A DNA stretch of 64,000 nucleotides. It comes from Hydnum rufescens UP504 (taxonomy: Eukaryota > Basidiomycota > Agaricomycetes > Cantharellales > Hydnaceae). A model generated the notes under the pieces. It worked only from the letters and a program-made list of their open reading frames with translations. It did not search any database and was not told where the DNA came from. The translations under genes and the position numbers were made by a program. Of this stretch, positions 28,416 through 39,949 are shown piece after piece (the first letter of the stretch is position 1; every line of letters starts with the position of its first letter). Location of the stretch: contig MU128947.1 in NCBI GenBank assembly GCA_014904985.1, positions 215,771 to 279,770 of the forward strand. The letters run 5' to 3'.

Positions 28416-29775
28416 ATTCACACTTAATCAAGGGCGTGGAAATAAAATCTCTATCTACGTAATGTTTGTTATTGCTTTGAATGTTAGCTATGCGCAATAA
28501 TAAACTTATGATCACTGGGTCCTTGTCATACTAATTGAGCACGCCGCTGATACATTCACACCTTCCTTACCGAACGAGGTTTTCGGCGAGTATTGGATGG
28601 CTCTACGGGAGACTATACCTGCCACCTGGGATTGATCTTTCCCACATCCTCCACGGTTTGTATCTCCTGGGCAGTCTACGGACTATGAGCGATCCCCTTC
28701 CATTAATATTGTTTAAACCATCACTGTCCATTGTGTGGAAGACAACACGGGACTGCAGTATGCGGACCCAGAGGATGCCACTGGATTGATGAAAGATGGA
28801 TGTACAGTACGACCGTCTACGGAACGGGATGAAGATTGTGGACGCAGAAGGTTTGGCGACACTAGCGCGCAGTTTCTCTTTTAGATAATTTGATAATTTC
28901 TTAGTGGCCGCACCAGAGGTTGTCTTGACATAACTCCAACGCTGGATTAATTAATTCCTTACCCTTACTAGCCACATTTACACTTCTCTATGCGCACCGA
29001 AATCTACGGATTGGAGTGTAGGGACGGGCGAACCATTTTGGTGTTGCTACGATCCATCCCCCCTTATGCGTGGCCACAGCATCAAGGTCAAAGTGCCCTC
29101 AATGGTTCAGGGAACGATTCCGAATGCAAGAAAAAACTCGGGGTGGAGCACTACTACTCAGTGATTCCGATTGGCCTAATAGTAGGGAGTCACTACCTGC
29201 CTTCACGCTAGGGAAGAAGTGTAAATGGAATACTAGACCCCGCCCCAAACCAAAGAGGAAGAAACTGCGGGAAGACTGCCGCATGGGAGAACAGGAGGGA
29301 AAGCCAAATAGGCATGAAGGATGATAACACGACAAATCTAATGGGGAGGAATTGGAGCCGGAGACTAGCCGAACTACATAATTCATACGTCTTGTAAAAG
29401 GACTGCCCTAGGCGCCTATTACCCAGAAGCAGCCCAATACAGCATAAAAAAGAATTTTCCACCAGCACCACCGTCACCCGATTGACCCCAGTGACCGTGC
29501 GATTTACTCAGTCACAAAAGTCAGAGCAGTCCGAAAACAGTCCTTTGACCTTTGCAGACCCGGTCTCCACAACACTAGGGCTCGGAAAAAAGTAGCTGAG
29601 ATGCATGACTACAGTCGAAGTAGGGCAGTTAGCGTTGCCCAAACTCGGCTCGATTCCGCTTGTACGCTGCCTGCAGATTAGTACTGAAATCATTACGAAC
29701 TGTGACTAACTCAAATTTAGTTTCTTCTGGAACGTATGAACAGGCATCGATGTATCTTTCAAGTTGATTTAGGCA
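28416..29775. other. Gene-poor stretch with a dispersed repeat copy
   Basis: Mostly a diverged copy of the sequence found twice at 34.6-35.4 and 38.5-39.25 kb (see repeat entry at 28540). A minus-strand frame at 29629-29865, with LERYIDACSYVPEETKFELV near its end, looks protein-like. It overlaps the start of the inverted-repeat element and has no known motif. Confidence 0.45.
28540..29260. repeat. Dispersed, diverged copy of the 34.6/38.5-kb repeat
   Basis: Shared blocks in the same order as the two other copies: CCACCTGGGATTGATCT near 28620, GATGAAGATTGTGGACGCAGAAGG near 28828, and CCATCCCCCCTTATG...AGCATCAAGGTCAAAGTGCCC near 29053-29100. The corresponding blocks lie at 34688/38514, 35020/38880 and 35195/39055. 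Divergence is higher than between the other two, and the membrane-protein part is absent. Confidence 0.6.
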
Positions 29776-30391
29776 GCGAGCTCTAGGTGAACCGGTATCC
29801 CAATTCCGGTATTTTGAGGTCGATTTTGTCCGAAAACATGGGAGTAAAATTTCAGGATTTGGCAAAAAAAAACGGCCTAAACGATGGATGCAGTTCCGGG
29901 ATTGGTTCCCATGTGATGGAGGAACCTAGATGTTGAATTCCGGTTGGCTGCGAGCAAGGGGGCATAGGTTAGGTATAGTGGTGGCTGTGGAATGTCGGAG
30001 GAACCTCCGGGTTCAATTGTCGCAGGTTGCTGGTTTTGGGCTATTTGTTTTGGGTTAGGGAAACCACCCTTGTTTGGTTAGATCTGAATGGGATATTGCG
30101 ATCAATGAGGAAAAGGGGTGAAAATCTACATGGTAAGCAGCCGGAGGAAGGGGATGAAACTGAGGGAGAGGAGAGCTGAGGCTTTCCGGGCAACTTTCAA
30201 GGGTCTGGAGCAGTTCTGGGGGGTTGGCGGGCGCCTGGGAGCGCCCGGAAGCAATTTCGGGGGATTGGGAGCTCTTTTGGTGGGACCTAGGGGCTAAATT
30301 CACGTATTTTGGGAGCAAATTTGAACTAAAAATTCCGGTGTTCTTGAGGGAGATCCCTGATGGGCCGGATACTGGTTCACCTAGAGCTCGC
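29776..30391. mobile_element. Short element with terminal inverted repeats (MITE-like)
   Basis: 18-bp identical termini GCGAGCTCTAGGTGAACC (29776-29793) and its complement at 30374-30391, extended inward by GGTATCC versus AGTATCC. The element is 616 bp. The interior has no long convincing frame and contains weaker inverted similarity around the CCGGT/AAAATTCCGG motifs. ATTTAGGC occurs at 29767-29774 and again at 30401-30408; as a target duplication it would be asymmetric (1 nt from the left end, 9 nt from the right), so that reading is weak. A non-autonomous DNA transposon is the likely nature. Confidence 0.65.
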
Positions 30392-32137
30392 AGGGGTCCT
30401 ATTTAGGCCGCGGCATCATCACTTCCGGAACCATCGGGATAGCCGAACATATCGAGTTTCATGAAATATTGCAATGTGAACGCGCTTTCATTGGCCCACT
30501 TAAAGTACGAACATACCTTGATTGGAACTCAATATTCGGAGATGGTGGGAGGAAAAAACTAGGGAGAAGATACTGAAAGATACCTTGTCACTCGAGAAGT
30601 GCGAAAATGTGATCGATTGGCGGTTTGTTGACGATGGCTGTGCACGGCTCGGGCTTTATTTCCTTGCCGATAGAGACGGGTACTGTCAGTATTGGCAGGG
30701 TTTCGAAAGCGCGCTCTGTTGATCTGCCTTGACATATGGGTGCAATTCGGTTCCGTGTTGTATTTTTTGAAGATGCGATCGGTCCTGACCGGCATTCCCT
30801 GTAGTGGGACTCGTGGCGCCATTGGCGCTCATCCGTTTTCAATCCTGCTGTGCCGCCGCAGCACCATGAGGATGCTATGAGTATATAATACGAGGGAAAA
30901 TTCATCCACCAGATTGGGCAGCTTTGTCCGGCGGTTTCTCGTAGTTTCTGGGTGCAAAGCACAGGGAAGAAAGGAACCATCTTGAGAAAGGAAGCACAAT
31001 TGAAACTCCCATAAATAGGTTTTACTCCATGCGGTATGTTATGGGTCTCCCTTTCAACACCAAACATTCTAGCGGGGGAGCGTGGTTCATCACTCTCAAT
31101 TGTTTAGGTTGTACCTTCGGTCACCTCCAGTGGGTCCGGCTGTGGTAACGAGAACTGTTCCATTGTATTCTCGAACTTCCGATGGAACATGCGATCTTTT
31201 GGCAATGAGACAACCCTTCACCGCTTCGGAAGTTGTATGTTGGTGGGTGGGAACATTACCAGAGGGTTGTTGTATCGACTGATCTGTGTTTCCGGAAATC
31301 AGACTTCGTCGTTGGTTTTCAGAAGGACTGCGTCCGTGGTGTTATCTATTACACTTGTTTGTGTAGAGATTCGATTATGTGGTTTTACGGGGGCGAGGAA
31401 TGTGGATGCGTCCACCCTTCTCCGAGCTGATAAAGCCACGGTTCCTGAAGGCTCTGAGGGGTCGCGAGTAGTATTCACAAAGAACAAGCACCGCAAGACC
31501 CCGATTCTGCGAGAAGGTGAGTGGCTTGTCCATGGGAATGTGGATGGTCGATTAATCTCCCCCGAGGCACCACGTACTCAGCCGAAATGACACTAGCGCT
31601 CATGCAAAATTCGGCGCTTCTTTTGGGCACCACTTTCCCAATCGTCGTTGGTTCTGAGGCTTATCCAATGGAAATACCAGTCCACAGCGTAAGCATCCTC
31701 GATGTCAACTATGTTGGGAGCCAGACCCTGAAGTTTTGCAAGAACGCCATACTCGCCTCGACTTTGGTGAAGCCTCTTGAGTACAGGGAAAGAGAGACCA
31801 TTATCATGAACGCAATTGAAGAGCCCGTGTTGTATGATCCCCTCAATAGTCGCCTCCTCTGGTCATGACCAGGGATATCTTCATCAACGGGTTGCATCTT
31901 TTGATCCCTCGCTCCAGAAAATGCCGGGAACCAAGGAGCGTAAGCATGCCGGGACGAGTGCGTGAGCTTAGGTGAGCACAAGGTCAACAAATCGTTTAGA
32001 AAAAACGAGATCCATCAGGGTTATCACCTTGTGGCTATGCGAGAAACTGCAGCCATTATGCACTTGGCTATTGGCGGTGGGATAAGTACAAGTAAACCCA
32101 ATGGCATTTTCAGTACAACTTTATCTTCCTCTATAGC
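30392..32137. other. Gene-poor stretch
   Basis: No recognisable gene. Open frames at plus 31521-31868 and 31189-31590 are read through by no motif I know. No further repeat identified. Confidence 0.4.
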
Positions 32138-33560
32138 ATGGGTTGTTCACCTTCGCGTCTTGGGCTGTCTCCTCGCCAAGTAGAGGGGAATGGCAAAATG
32201 CGTTTGGATTCTGCCAATCGTTCTCGGACACCACCGATTAACTCGGGGAGTAGTCATCCCCAGAACGCACCGAATCCCTCTATCCATGATTCAGATTATG
32301 CGAAGATAGGTCAACGGTACCACACTTCATCCCGGTATCCCGCTCCATCTCTCCTCATTGAGAGCATTCAATCTGCCCCGCCTGTGATCCAAATGAACTT
32401 CGAGGACGTTTCTTCGCACCCTGGAGGTTTGGAGCGCCCATGGCATCCAGGATTGGATCCAGATCTAATCGTAGGTTAGCTTCACTCTGACCACTGTCGG
32501 TATCTAAGTGCAATATCTCGAAATAGGCTGTTTCCCCTCGGACAGATTTGAATGATGGCGCACCACATCACCCAGCGCATCGCTCTCATAGTCTACCAAG
32601 CAGCTCAATCAATTTTTCTTCACTCTCCGTGCAATCGAATTTGTTCACTCACTCATGGCATCGCCCTTCTTCCATGGCCCTTATCGATCTAGCCTCGTAC
32701 ATCCATGCGAGTGCTAACGCTCATGTCATTCTCTTGAAGTGGTGCAAGGATTTAAAAGGAGTCCCCACGATTTCTTACTCCTGAACGTCGAATTCCAGGG
32801 CCCCGATAGGAAGACCTTGTGGCTTCGTCTTGACAGGCGATCTCATCGAGAGGCAACCACCTCGCAATTAATTTCTTCGACTTCTGCATCAGCACACTGT
32901 GCACCCTCAATTACTAATATGATCCGTATATAGATAGGCTACCTCAGCTGATCAAGGGCTCGCGATACTTGCAGGGGACTGTGTGCGAGATTGAAGACCC
33001 GCTGTTAGACAGCACGCGACACCGCATTGAAGTTCAAACCACATTCACAACCCCACCACCTTTGGAGACGCTACGTGATCTGCTACTCATCCTGATGGAA
33101 GAGTCTCCTAATTACAAACTACTGCCTGTGCGTATCAGCCTTCGCATTTGAGCGCGATCTACTGATGCGGCTGCTGGCTCCAGGAGAACTGCTTCTTTTC
33201 TGTTCTGTGATCTATGAGAATCTGGTTTCCCTTGGTGGAGGAACGAACATCAGCATGCCGAGGAGATTTTCCATGTCCCTTGCCCCTATGGTTCGAGCGA
33301 AGATCAAGAACCGCAGACAAACGTATGTTTTCATCCCTCCGGCCCTCTCTCGAGTATCCCCTCTAAGTCGCCCATGTTCCTTTGTAGCATGCCGTCCTAG
33401 CCCGAAGACTTTCCTCGTGTGTCTTGTGATTAAGATAGTATGCTCCCCCCCCCCTTTCTCCGGGAACCACGGTCGAAGTTCATCGATACATTTCCTAGCC
33501 CCAAATTCTTTACCTCCAAACGGGTCCAGGCTCTCTCTGCCGTTTGCGGGGCCTTAGGCT
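32138..33560 (+). CDS. Hypothetical basidiomycete protein, frame disrupted
   Basis: Segments in order suggest one multi-exon gene. From ATG 32138: a Ser/Pro-rich tail MGCSPSRLGLSPRQVEG, then an intron at about 32471-32525. Next ALIDLASYIHASANAHVILLKWCKDLKGVP and HDFLLLNVEFQGPDRKTLWLRLDRR. Then LPQLIKGSRYLQGTVCEIED, LETLRDLLLILMEESPNYKLLP, an intron ending at CTCCAG near 33182, and ENCFFFCSVIYENLV. The order of an 'LWLRLDRR' strand followed by 'ESPxYxLxxENCxFF' is a pattern I know from uncharacterised agaricomycete proteins. Two one-base deletions break the frame, at a C run (32763-32766) and a T run (33196-33199). The 3' end is not resolved. It may be a young pseudogene or a functional gene with sequence errors. 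Confidence 0.5.
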
Positions 33561-34454
33561 CGCTGGCCGAGCCTCACAGCATGTAAACACCGTCTCTGAA
33601 GACCTCACCCGAGTTATAGGGGCTACAATCCCTTAGAATGAGAAATGTATTGTTGTCATAATTTCGATTTTAACCGCCCTTCTGCAGGGATACCCAAGTC
33701 CGCGTGGATGGGAAAGAATTAATCTCTGATTTCCCTGAGGTGAATAGAATGCATCTTTCATCGTGTTGCTTTCCGAGGCGTGTTGTTCTGCATATTGTTG
33801 CCGTTGTGGTTCTTACGTTAATCGGAAAAGACCACGAATTGACTTGGGGTGTACACTACGAGAAGTGGTCGGAGTTTTTTCCATTCCCCAATAAGGTCTG
33901 GATGGATAGTGGCCAGTTGGCTAGGGGGATCATTGTGCTACAGAAAGTGATAATGTGCATACCAGTGTGGAACAGAAAATACTTAAACATATATCTGTAA
34001 GATGAGACCGTCGGGAGGGACGGGTCCCTAATATATTGTGGCGAATGGGCGGAAATACTTGTCAAGGTATAATGTATGGTTCTAATGCAACAGACGCCTG
34101 AGGGAGATGGCCATGTAGGTGCCAGCAGTATTTTTGGATCATATGTGATCTATCTGTGCCCAGATTGCAGAAGGTGCACGCTCCTTTTTCGGTAGGCTGA
34201 ACACAGCCACTCTATTAAAATCATCCTTGCTCGCATTCAAAGTCAGCTTGCACAATGCATTATTTCACCCCACCTCAATAATACAAGATTATAATTATCA
34301 CCTTCTTCTACAAAACGTTACAAACAGATCATCTTTTCCGGTTGTACCTAAACTGAGATTTTCGGAGCGGTAACACAAATCCAGCCTAGATTTAAGAAAT
34401 CTGTTCGTAACGTTTTGCAGAATAATTGTCAAAATCTCGCAGCAGGCCCCATTT
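33561..34454. other. Intergenic
   Basis: No gene or repeat recognised; a 98-codon plus frame at 33704-34000 has no motif. Confidence 0.45.
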
Positions 34455-37400
34455 ACTCAAAGACATGCCGAGGGGACCGCAACTCCAATGGGATTAAAGT
34501 GGTTCGGTGCCCCGCTGTATGCGTTTCGTACGAGCTCTCGCCCGATCCCGGCCGGGGAGGATTGGAGTCGTGTCGTCTGAGGAATCTGGACGTCCTGGAC
34601 GGTACGTGAAGCACGTCCTTAGGACACCGGGTTAGAGTGAATTTGTGCTTCTACTTGGACGACTAGGGCAGGCTCTAGTACCAGCTGTCTGGGATTGATC
34701 TCGGCCAAATTTTTCAATCTTAATTCCCCTGGCGGTCTAGGGATCATGGGCGATACTGGTCCTATCCTTTAAACTTGAACTGATGCACAGATCTGCTCTT
34801 CCGGTACGTCAGATTTGTGCAGTACCCTTGAAGTCCTCTTTGCAAGACTCAGCGTACCGCTGAATCACTCGTTGAATGGAGATTTTTATGGCGGGTTTTC
34901 CCCTCCCTGGATCCTCTGTGGAAGAGAACACAGGATCTCGGCATGTAGGACATGTGGGGACGGAGGAGAGCACCATCGGATTGTGAGAGGCGAATCCGCC
35001 GTACGAGAGTTTACGTAACGAGGTGAAGAAGATCATGGACGCAGAAGGACCATCCCACAATATTTCTTATTCTGGTGGTTGTAGTGTTTGTTGCCTTGGG
35101 GTAACTTTAATATTCAGTCAATTCGTCACCCTTGGCCGCATTTACCTGATAGTTCTCCGTATATACGAGAGGATGGGCGCATCATTTTGCATCCATCCCA
35201 CCTTATATCTCAGGGCAGCATCAAGGGTGAAGTGCCTTTGGTTCTAGTGTTTCCAGCACCAGGTCCCTTGTATGCACCAGCACGTGATCGTGAATGTAAA
35301 GAAAAGCTCAGGCTGGAGCGGCACTCACTGGTTACGAACAATTCTGATTAGCCTAATCGTGTCTGCCTCCATACAAAGGAGCGTAGGTGGAATAGTAGAC
35401 CCGGCCTTTACTTTAGTTGCCTAAAAGCTATATCTCGGATTCCTTGCCGAGACATTTACGCGAAATTTGACGGTTACAGATATATACAGGTGTTTTGGAA
35501 TCAAAACTTTCTCGTGCCGCCTCCAGATCTGAGTCGGGACGTCCAGCGACGGACACCACAAAACAGACCCTTCGGCGGATAACTTAATCATATTGGGGCG
35601 GATAAGCGCCGCCTTGGGCGCTCGCCGCCCCTACAGATTTTGTTCGATTCGCCGAAGCGAATGTTGACGCTGTCTGGCGGATGGCAGAATGTCAACATAG
35701 CATCTCTCATCCTCATATCTAGCCGTGTGAATGACTCACGGCCACCTTCCACCTTGCCATCATCTTCTCCATCTGGGGATACTCGCATGGATGACAAGTC
35801 CTACCAACCAAGACCAAGGTCAGTAACATCTCCCTCGCCTTCTTTCCATCCTCTCACTTGTTCAAGTCCGACGGTAGAAATAATAGATCCACCGCCAGAT
35901 CCTCCCGTGTCCGCGAACTCCACGCTCGCTCCGAGGTCCCCAGCTGGCGAGTTCCTGCGTTGTTGTCGTGCAAACTCAATGGTTTCCAACTAACGGGTGG
36001 TCATTGTATGCTATCAGCACCCTTCACCGCATCCCATACACATCCGTTACTCACATCTGTTGATGTTTGGGGTGCGTAGAAAATGGCGCGGAGACCTCGC
36101 CTGGAGTTTAGACCGTGCATCAGGGTATTTGACCATACCTATATGAGAGCGGGATACGCGACGCGGCGTAGGTTAGCCAGGCGAGACCCACAGGCATGAT
36201 CGAGATCTGCGTGCCTTGCCAACGATTATGGCCATTACAATCGACACATGGAATCTTTGCTGTGCCGATTTCGGATTATAAATCGATGTTTGGGATCGCA
36301 TGGACGGAGCTCAGATCAGAGCGGTACTTACCAAAAAGAGATAACTGATCAAGTCAGTCGTGGTCACCAACATCAGCGGTACATGAATCCGTGTCTACAA
36401 ATGTCAATGATCCACACGCCATGAGCCACAATTGCATTCGCTAGGCTCCTTGCGAACCGGGCTCACGGAAATCAGCTGGAAGTCTACCAGCAATTCTTTC
36501 TGTATCCGGGATCTCCAAACGGGGTTATTGCGAATGAAAAAGATCATAGAGACCAGGACACAAGCTGAACACAATGTGGCTCCTATCGTGCACAGCAGTG
36601 TACCTGCCATCATCATGCCACTTCCTACCCTGAGATCCACACTGTACAGAGCGGAAAGTCAGCTTATCATGCCATATTCCGTAATAGAATACTAGGCAGG
36701 ATGAGGGAACGCACCGTGATTTCGCTGTCGTGATCCCAACGGTCCATATGATGGAGCCCACTTTACTCGAGGCACGTGTCAGTCAATTATACTTCAATTA
36801 TGCGGACACGCATGATGTGATTCTTACCTATTTGGGTAAGCGCCAGTGATGCGATAACCAAGGGAATCTTCCATGAACCCGTCAGACGTAGGATCCTATA
36901 AGAAATTCACATGGAATCTCCGTGGGGACGAACTTGAACTGGAAAGAAGAGGGCATACTGGAAGGCGTAGAAACCTGGACCAGTAAGATACATTGTGGGA
37001 TACTGGATTAATTATAGGCACTCTGAGGTGGAAGAGAGCGATCGCGACGAACCGTACACGGCAGCAGATATTGGCGCATTCCATGACCGTATAGTGGCGT
37101 AAAGCCTCAGAAATGTTTGCGGATCTATATGGGGGGTAAATGTATGATGTATAGAATATGGAGTGGGCACGTACGAAGGAATTCAGCCACGGTATTCAAA
37201 GCGAGGCATGCCATCGTCGCTAGCCAGGACGCAGAATAAGGGCCGTAGAACCTCAAAATACGGCGAAGGAAACACAAATGCGTACCAGTGTGGAGAAAAT
37301 CGAAAATCGAAAATGAATAAACAATTACGCGTAAAAAGACTGGATCGGTGTCTGCAAGGACACTGGAGTAAATCCCTAGTTGCATGAAGTATGCGGTATT

Positions 37401-37500
37401 TAGGGCTATATTTAATGCGTTCGCAACAAGCAACGCGACAACACTGTAGGAAAACCGCAATGAGGGTAGTGCGGGGGGAGGAATTAAAGCACTAGTACTG
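34455..37500. repeat. Segmental duplication, copy A
   Basis: About 3 kb matching copy B (38280-41700) in direct orientation. Anchors: GACATGCCGAGGGGACCGCAACTCCAAT near 34462 with 38286; GAGGCGAATCCGCCG at 34985 with 38847; CAAAACAGACCCTTCGGCGG near 35557 with 39385 and again 39766; GATGGCAGAATGTCAACAT near 35680 with 39880; then the whole membrane-protein gene. The offset changes from about 3.83 to 4.2 kb because copy B has an extra internal duplication. Divergence is visibly more than 5-10 percent, so the event is not recent. Confidence 0.8.
35801..37460 (-). CDS. Multi-pass membrane protein, copy A
   Basis: Paralogue of the gene in copy B. From about 37460 downward: ALLVANALNIALNTAYFMQLGIYS (first membrane helix seen), then FLRVIVYSFSIFDFLHTGTHLCFLRRILRFYGPY, then further hydrophobic exons. 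Near 36640 comes GSGMMMAGTLLCTIGATLCSACVLVSMIFFIRNNPVWRSR, followed by LITTTDLISYLF-type sequence. A Gly/Ser-rich tail (GGSGGGSIIST) ends at the stop near 35801. Layout (about seven helices, tail in the cytosol) is like the DUF6534-type membrane proteins expanded in agaricomycetes, function unknown. Start and introns are not resolved; whether it is intact cannot be told by eye. Confidence 0.5.
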
Positions 37501-38279
37501 ACAAGCCGCCCATATTGATGTAGAATAGGTGGTGATCTTCTAGATCTTGCGGGGTTTGCCGAAAGTGTTGAGCAACTCTTTCTGTGAAGCAGCGCTTACT
37601 GGTCTTCGATGTTGTGCTGTCGAAAATGAAATGCTGCCGCCCAACCCATGCACAGGCACAGAAGTTCTGCGTGTGAGCGCTGGCCGCGGCGGCACCAAAC
37701 CTCCACGTATTCCCTTCTTCGCCTCATATTGAGTATTCTTCAAAATATCTCCTGTTTTCTTGACTATCTGTGGGTTCGTATCGAATTGCCAAGCGTCTGG
37801 GTCTTATGTTCAGTCTTTCCGTATACTCAGGAATTTTGACTTCGAAATCCTATTCAGACAGCGCAAGTTCTGGGGGGACAACTTGTCTACAGTATTTTAT
37901 GTGTATATCTACTATTCTGATTTTCATTGGGGTGTGAGCTCCCTGCTGCCTACATATCGGTGATACTCACTTCCTGACGTGTTTCAAGTAATATTGCCTC
38001 GATTGGCAGGCAGATACACTGTCTCCTTGCCCAAGGTTTCCTCAAGGGTCACTCCCGAGCGACTCTTTCCGTGGATCAGCATCGATTCTTCAAGCTTGTG
38101 TGCCTGAGAATGGGGTTACTGCCCCAAGATCTACCGCCCTTCAGGGATTCTGATGTTGCCGTGAATGCCTCGCTCGTTCCAACACGAACCCAAGCTGAGT
38201 CCGGCACAGGAACGGAAGCTCCTGACCTGCAGGGGTGTAGTTGTCGTCCTATGGTGAATAGACGTCGATTTCCTTTACT
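37501..38279. other. Spacer between the two duplication copies
   Basis: No gene recognised; a minus-strand 67-codon frame (37540-37743) has no motif. Not shared with the other copy. Confidence 0.45.
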
Positions 38280-39228
38280 CAGAGGCATGCCGAGGAGACT
38301 GCCACTCCAATCAAATTGAAGTGGTTCGATGCCCCATTGTATGCGTCTCCCCAGCTTCGAACTCCCACCCGATGCCGGCTAGGGTTGGAGCAGTGTCCTT
38401 ATCGTCTGAGGAATCTGAACGTCCTGGACTGCACATCAAGCACGTCCTTGGGACACGGGGTTAGCGCGAATCCGTACTTCTACTTGGACAACTTTGGGAG
38501 ACTCCGCCGGCCACCTGGGATCGATCTCGGCCAAATTTCTCAATCCTAATTCTCCCGGTGGCCTAGGCATCCATGAGCGATGCTGGCCCTATCACTCAAA
38601 CTTGCCTCATATCATCTCTCTGGCCCTCTTAATTCCTTTCAGAATTTATGCACAGATCTGTTCTTCCGGTATGTCAGATTTCTGCCTCTGTACCCTTGGA
38701 CTCCTCTGACTTAACATACGGCTGAATCACTCATTGAATGGAGATTCTATAGCCGATTTTCTCATCCCTGACCCTCTGGAAGATAACGCAGGATCCCACC
38801 ATGCTGGGTATGTAGGCACAGAGGAAGGTGCTATCGGATTGTGAGAGGCGAATCCGCCGCACAAGAGTTTACGCAATGGGGTGAAGAAGATCGTGGGCGG
38901 AGAAGGTCTGGCGCCACTATAGTGCAATCTCTCATTTCAGCGGCCACAGTATTTGCTGCATTGACCTAACTCTAATTCGTTACCCTGGGCTGTATTTACC
39001 TGATAGTTCTCCCTATGTATGAAAGGATAGGTGAACCGTTTTGGTGCCCCTACTATCCATCCCACCTTATGTATCGAGGCAGCATCAAGGTCAAGGTGCC
39101 CTTAGTTCTAGTGTTTCCGTTACCGGGTCTCTTGTATGCTTCAGAACGCGAGGGAAAAGCTCTTGCTAGACTCAGTGGCTACGAACAATCCCGGTTGGCC
39201 TATTTGTACCTGCCTCCATGCAAAGGAG

Positions 39229-39790
39229 TGTAGACCCGGCCTTCGCCTTCCTACAAATGCTATATCTCGGCCGAGACAATTATGCGAAATTTGGATGGTT
39301 ACAGGTATATATACAGGTCCAACCTCCCAAATCTTCTCCTGCCCCCTCCAGATCTGAGTCGCGCTGTCCAGCGACAGACGCCACAAAACAGACCCTTCGG
39401 CGGATAACTAATCATGCTGGCGCGGATGAGCGCCGCCTGCGGCGGGCCCGCCTCTTTTGGCGTGATCTTGTTCCGCCTAAGCCCACGTATGTGGTGTCTG
39501 GTGGATGGCAGAATGTCAACATCACATTCCTGATTTCCTATCTCACGCTGGGGCAGTACTCAGCGGTTGCAAACAATTCCGATTGGCCTAATTGTAGGTG
39601 GAATAGTAGACCCAGCCTTTGTTTTCCTAGTTTCCTAAATCCTATACCTCAGATTCCTTGCCGAGACATTTACGCGAGGGGGTTACAGATATATACAGGT
39701 TTTGGTTCCAACCTCCCCCAACCTTCTCGTGCCCCCTCCAGATCTGAGTCGCGACGGATGCCACAAAACAGACCCTTCGGCGGATGACTT
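39229..39790. repeat. Internal tandem duplication within copy B
   Basis: Block 39229-39420 (GTAGACCCGGCCTT ... CCTCCAGATCTGAGTCGCG ... CAAAACAGACCCTTCGGCGGAT) recurs at 39605-39790. Copy A has the block once (near 35398-35580). The second block is closer to copy A in the ATTCCTTGCCGAGACATTTACGCGA portion. Confidence 0.7.
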
Positions 39791-39949
39791 GATCATATCG
39801 GGACGGATAAGCGCCGCCTTTGGCGCTCACCGCCCCTACCGATTTTGGATTCGCTGAAGCGAATGTTTACGCTGGTTCGCGGATGGCAGAATGTCAACAT
39901 GGCGTTTCTCACCCTCATATCCAGCTGTGTGAATGACTCACGGTGATTT

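Noticed and set aside
29767..30408. ATTTAGGC pair as target-site duplication of the inverted-repeat element
   Set aside because: Distances to the two termini differ (1 and 9 nt), so it is probably chance; kept only as a remark.
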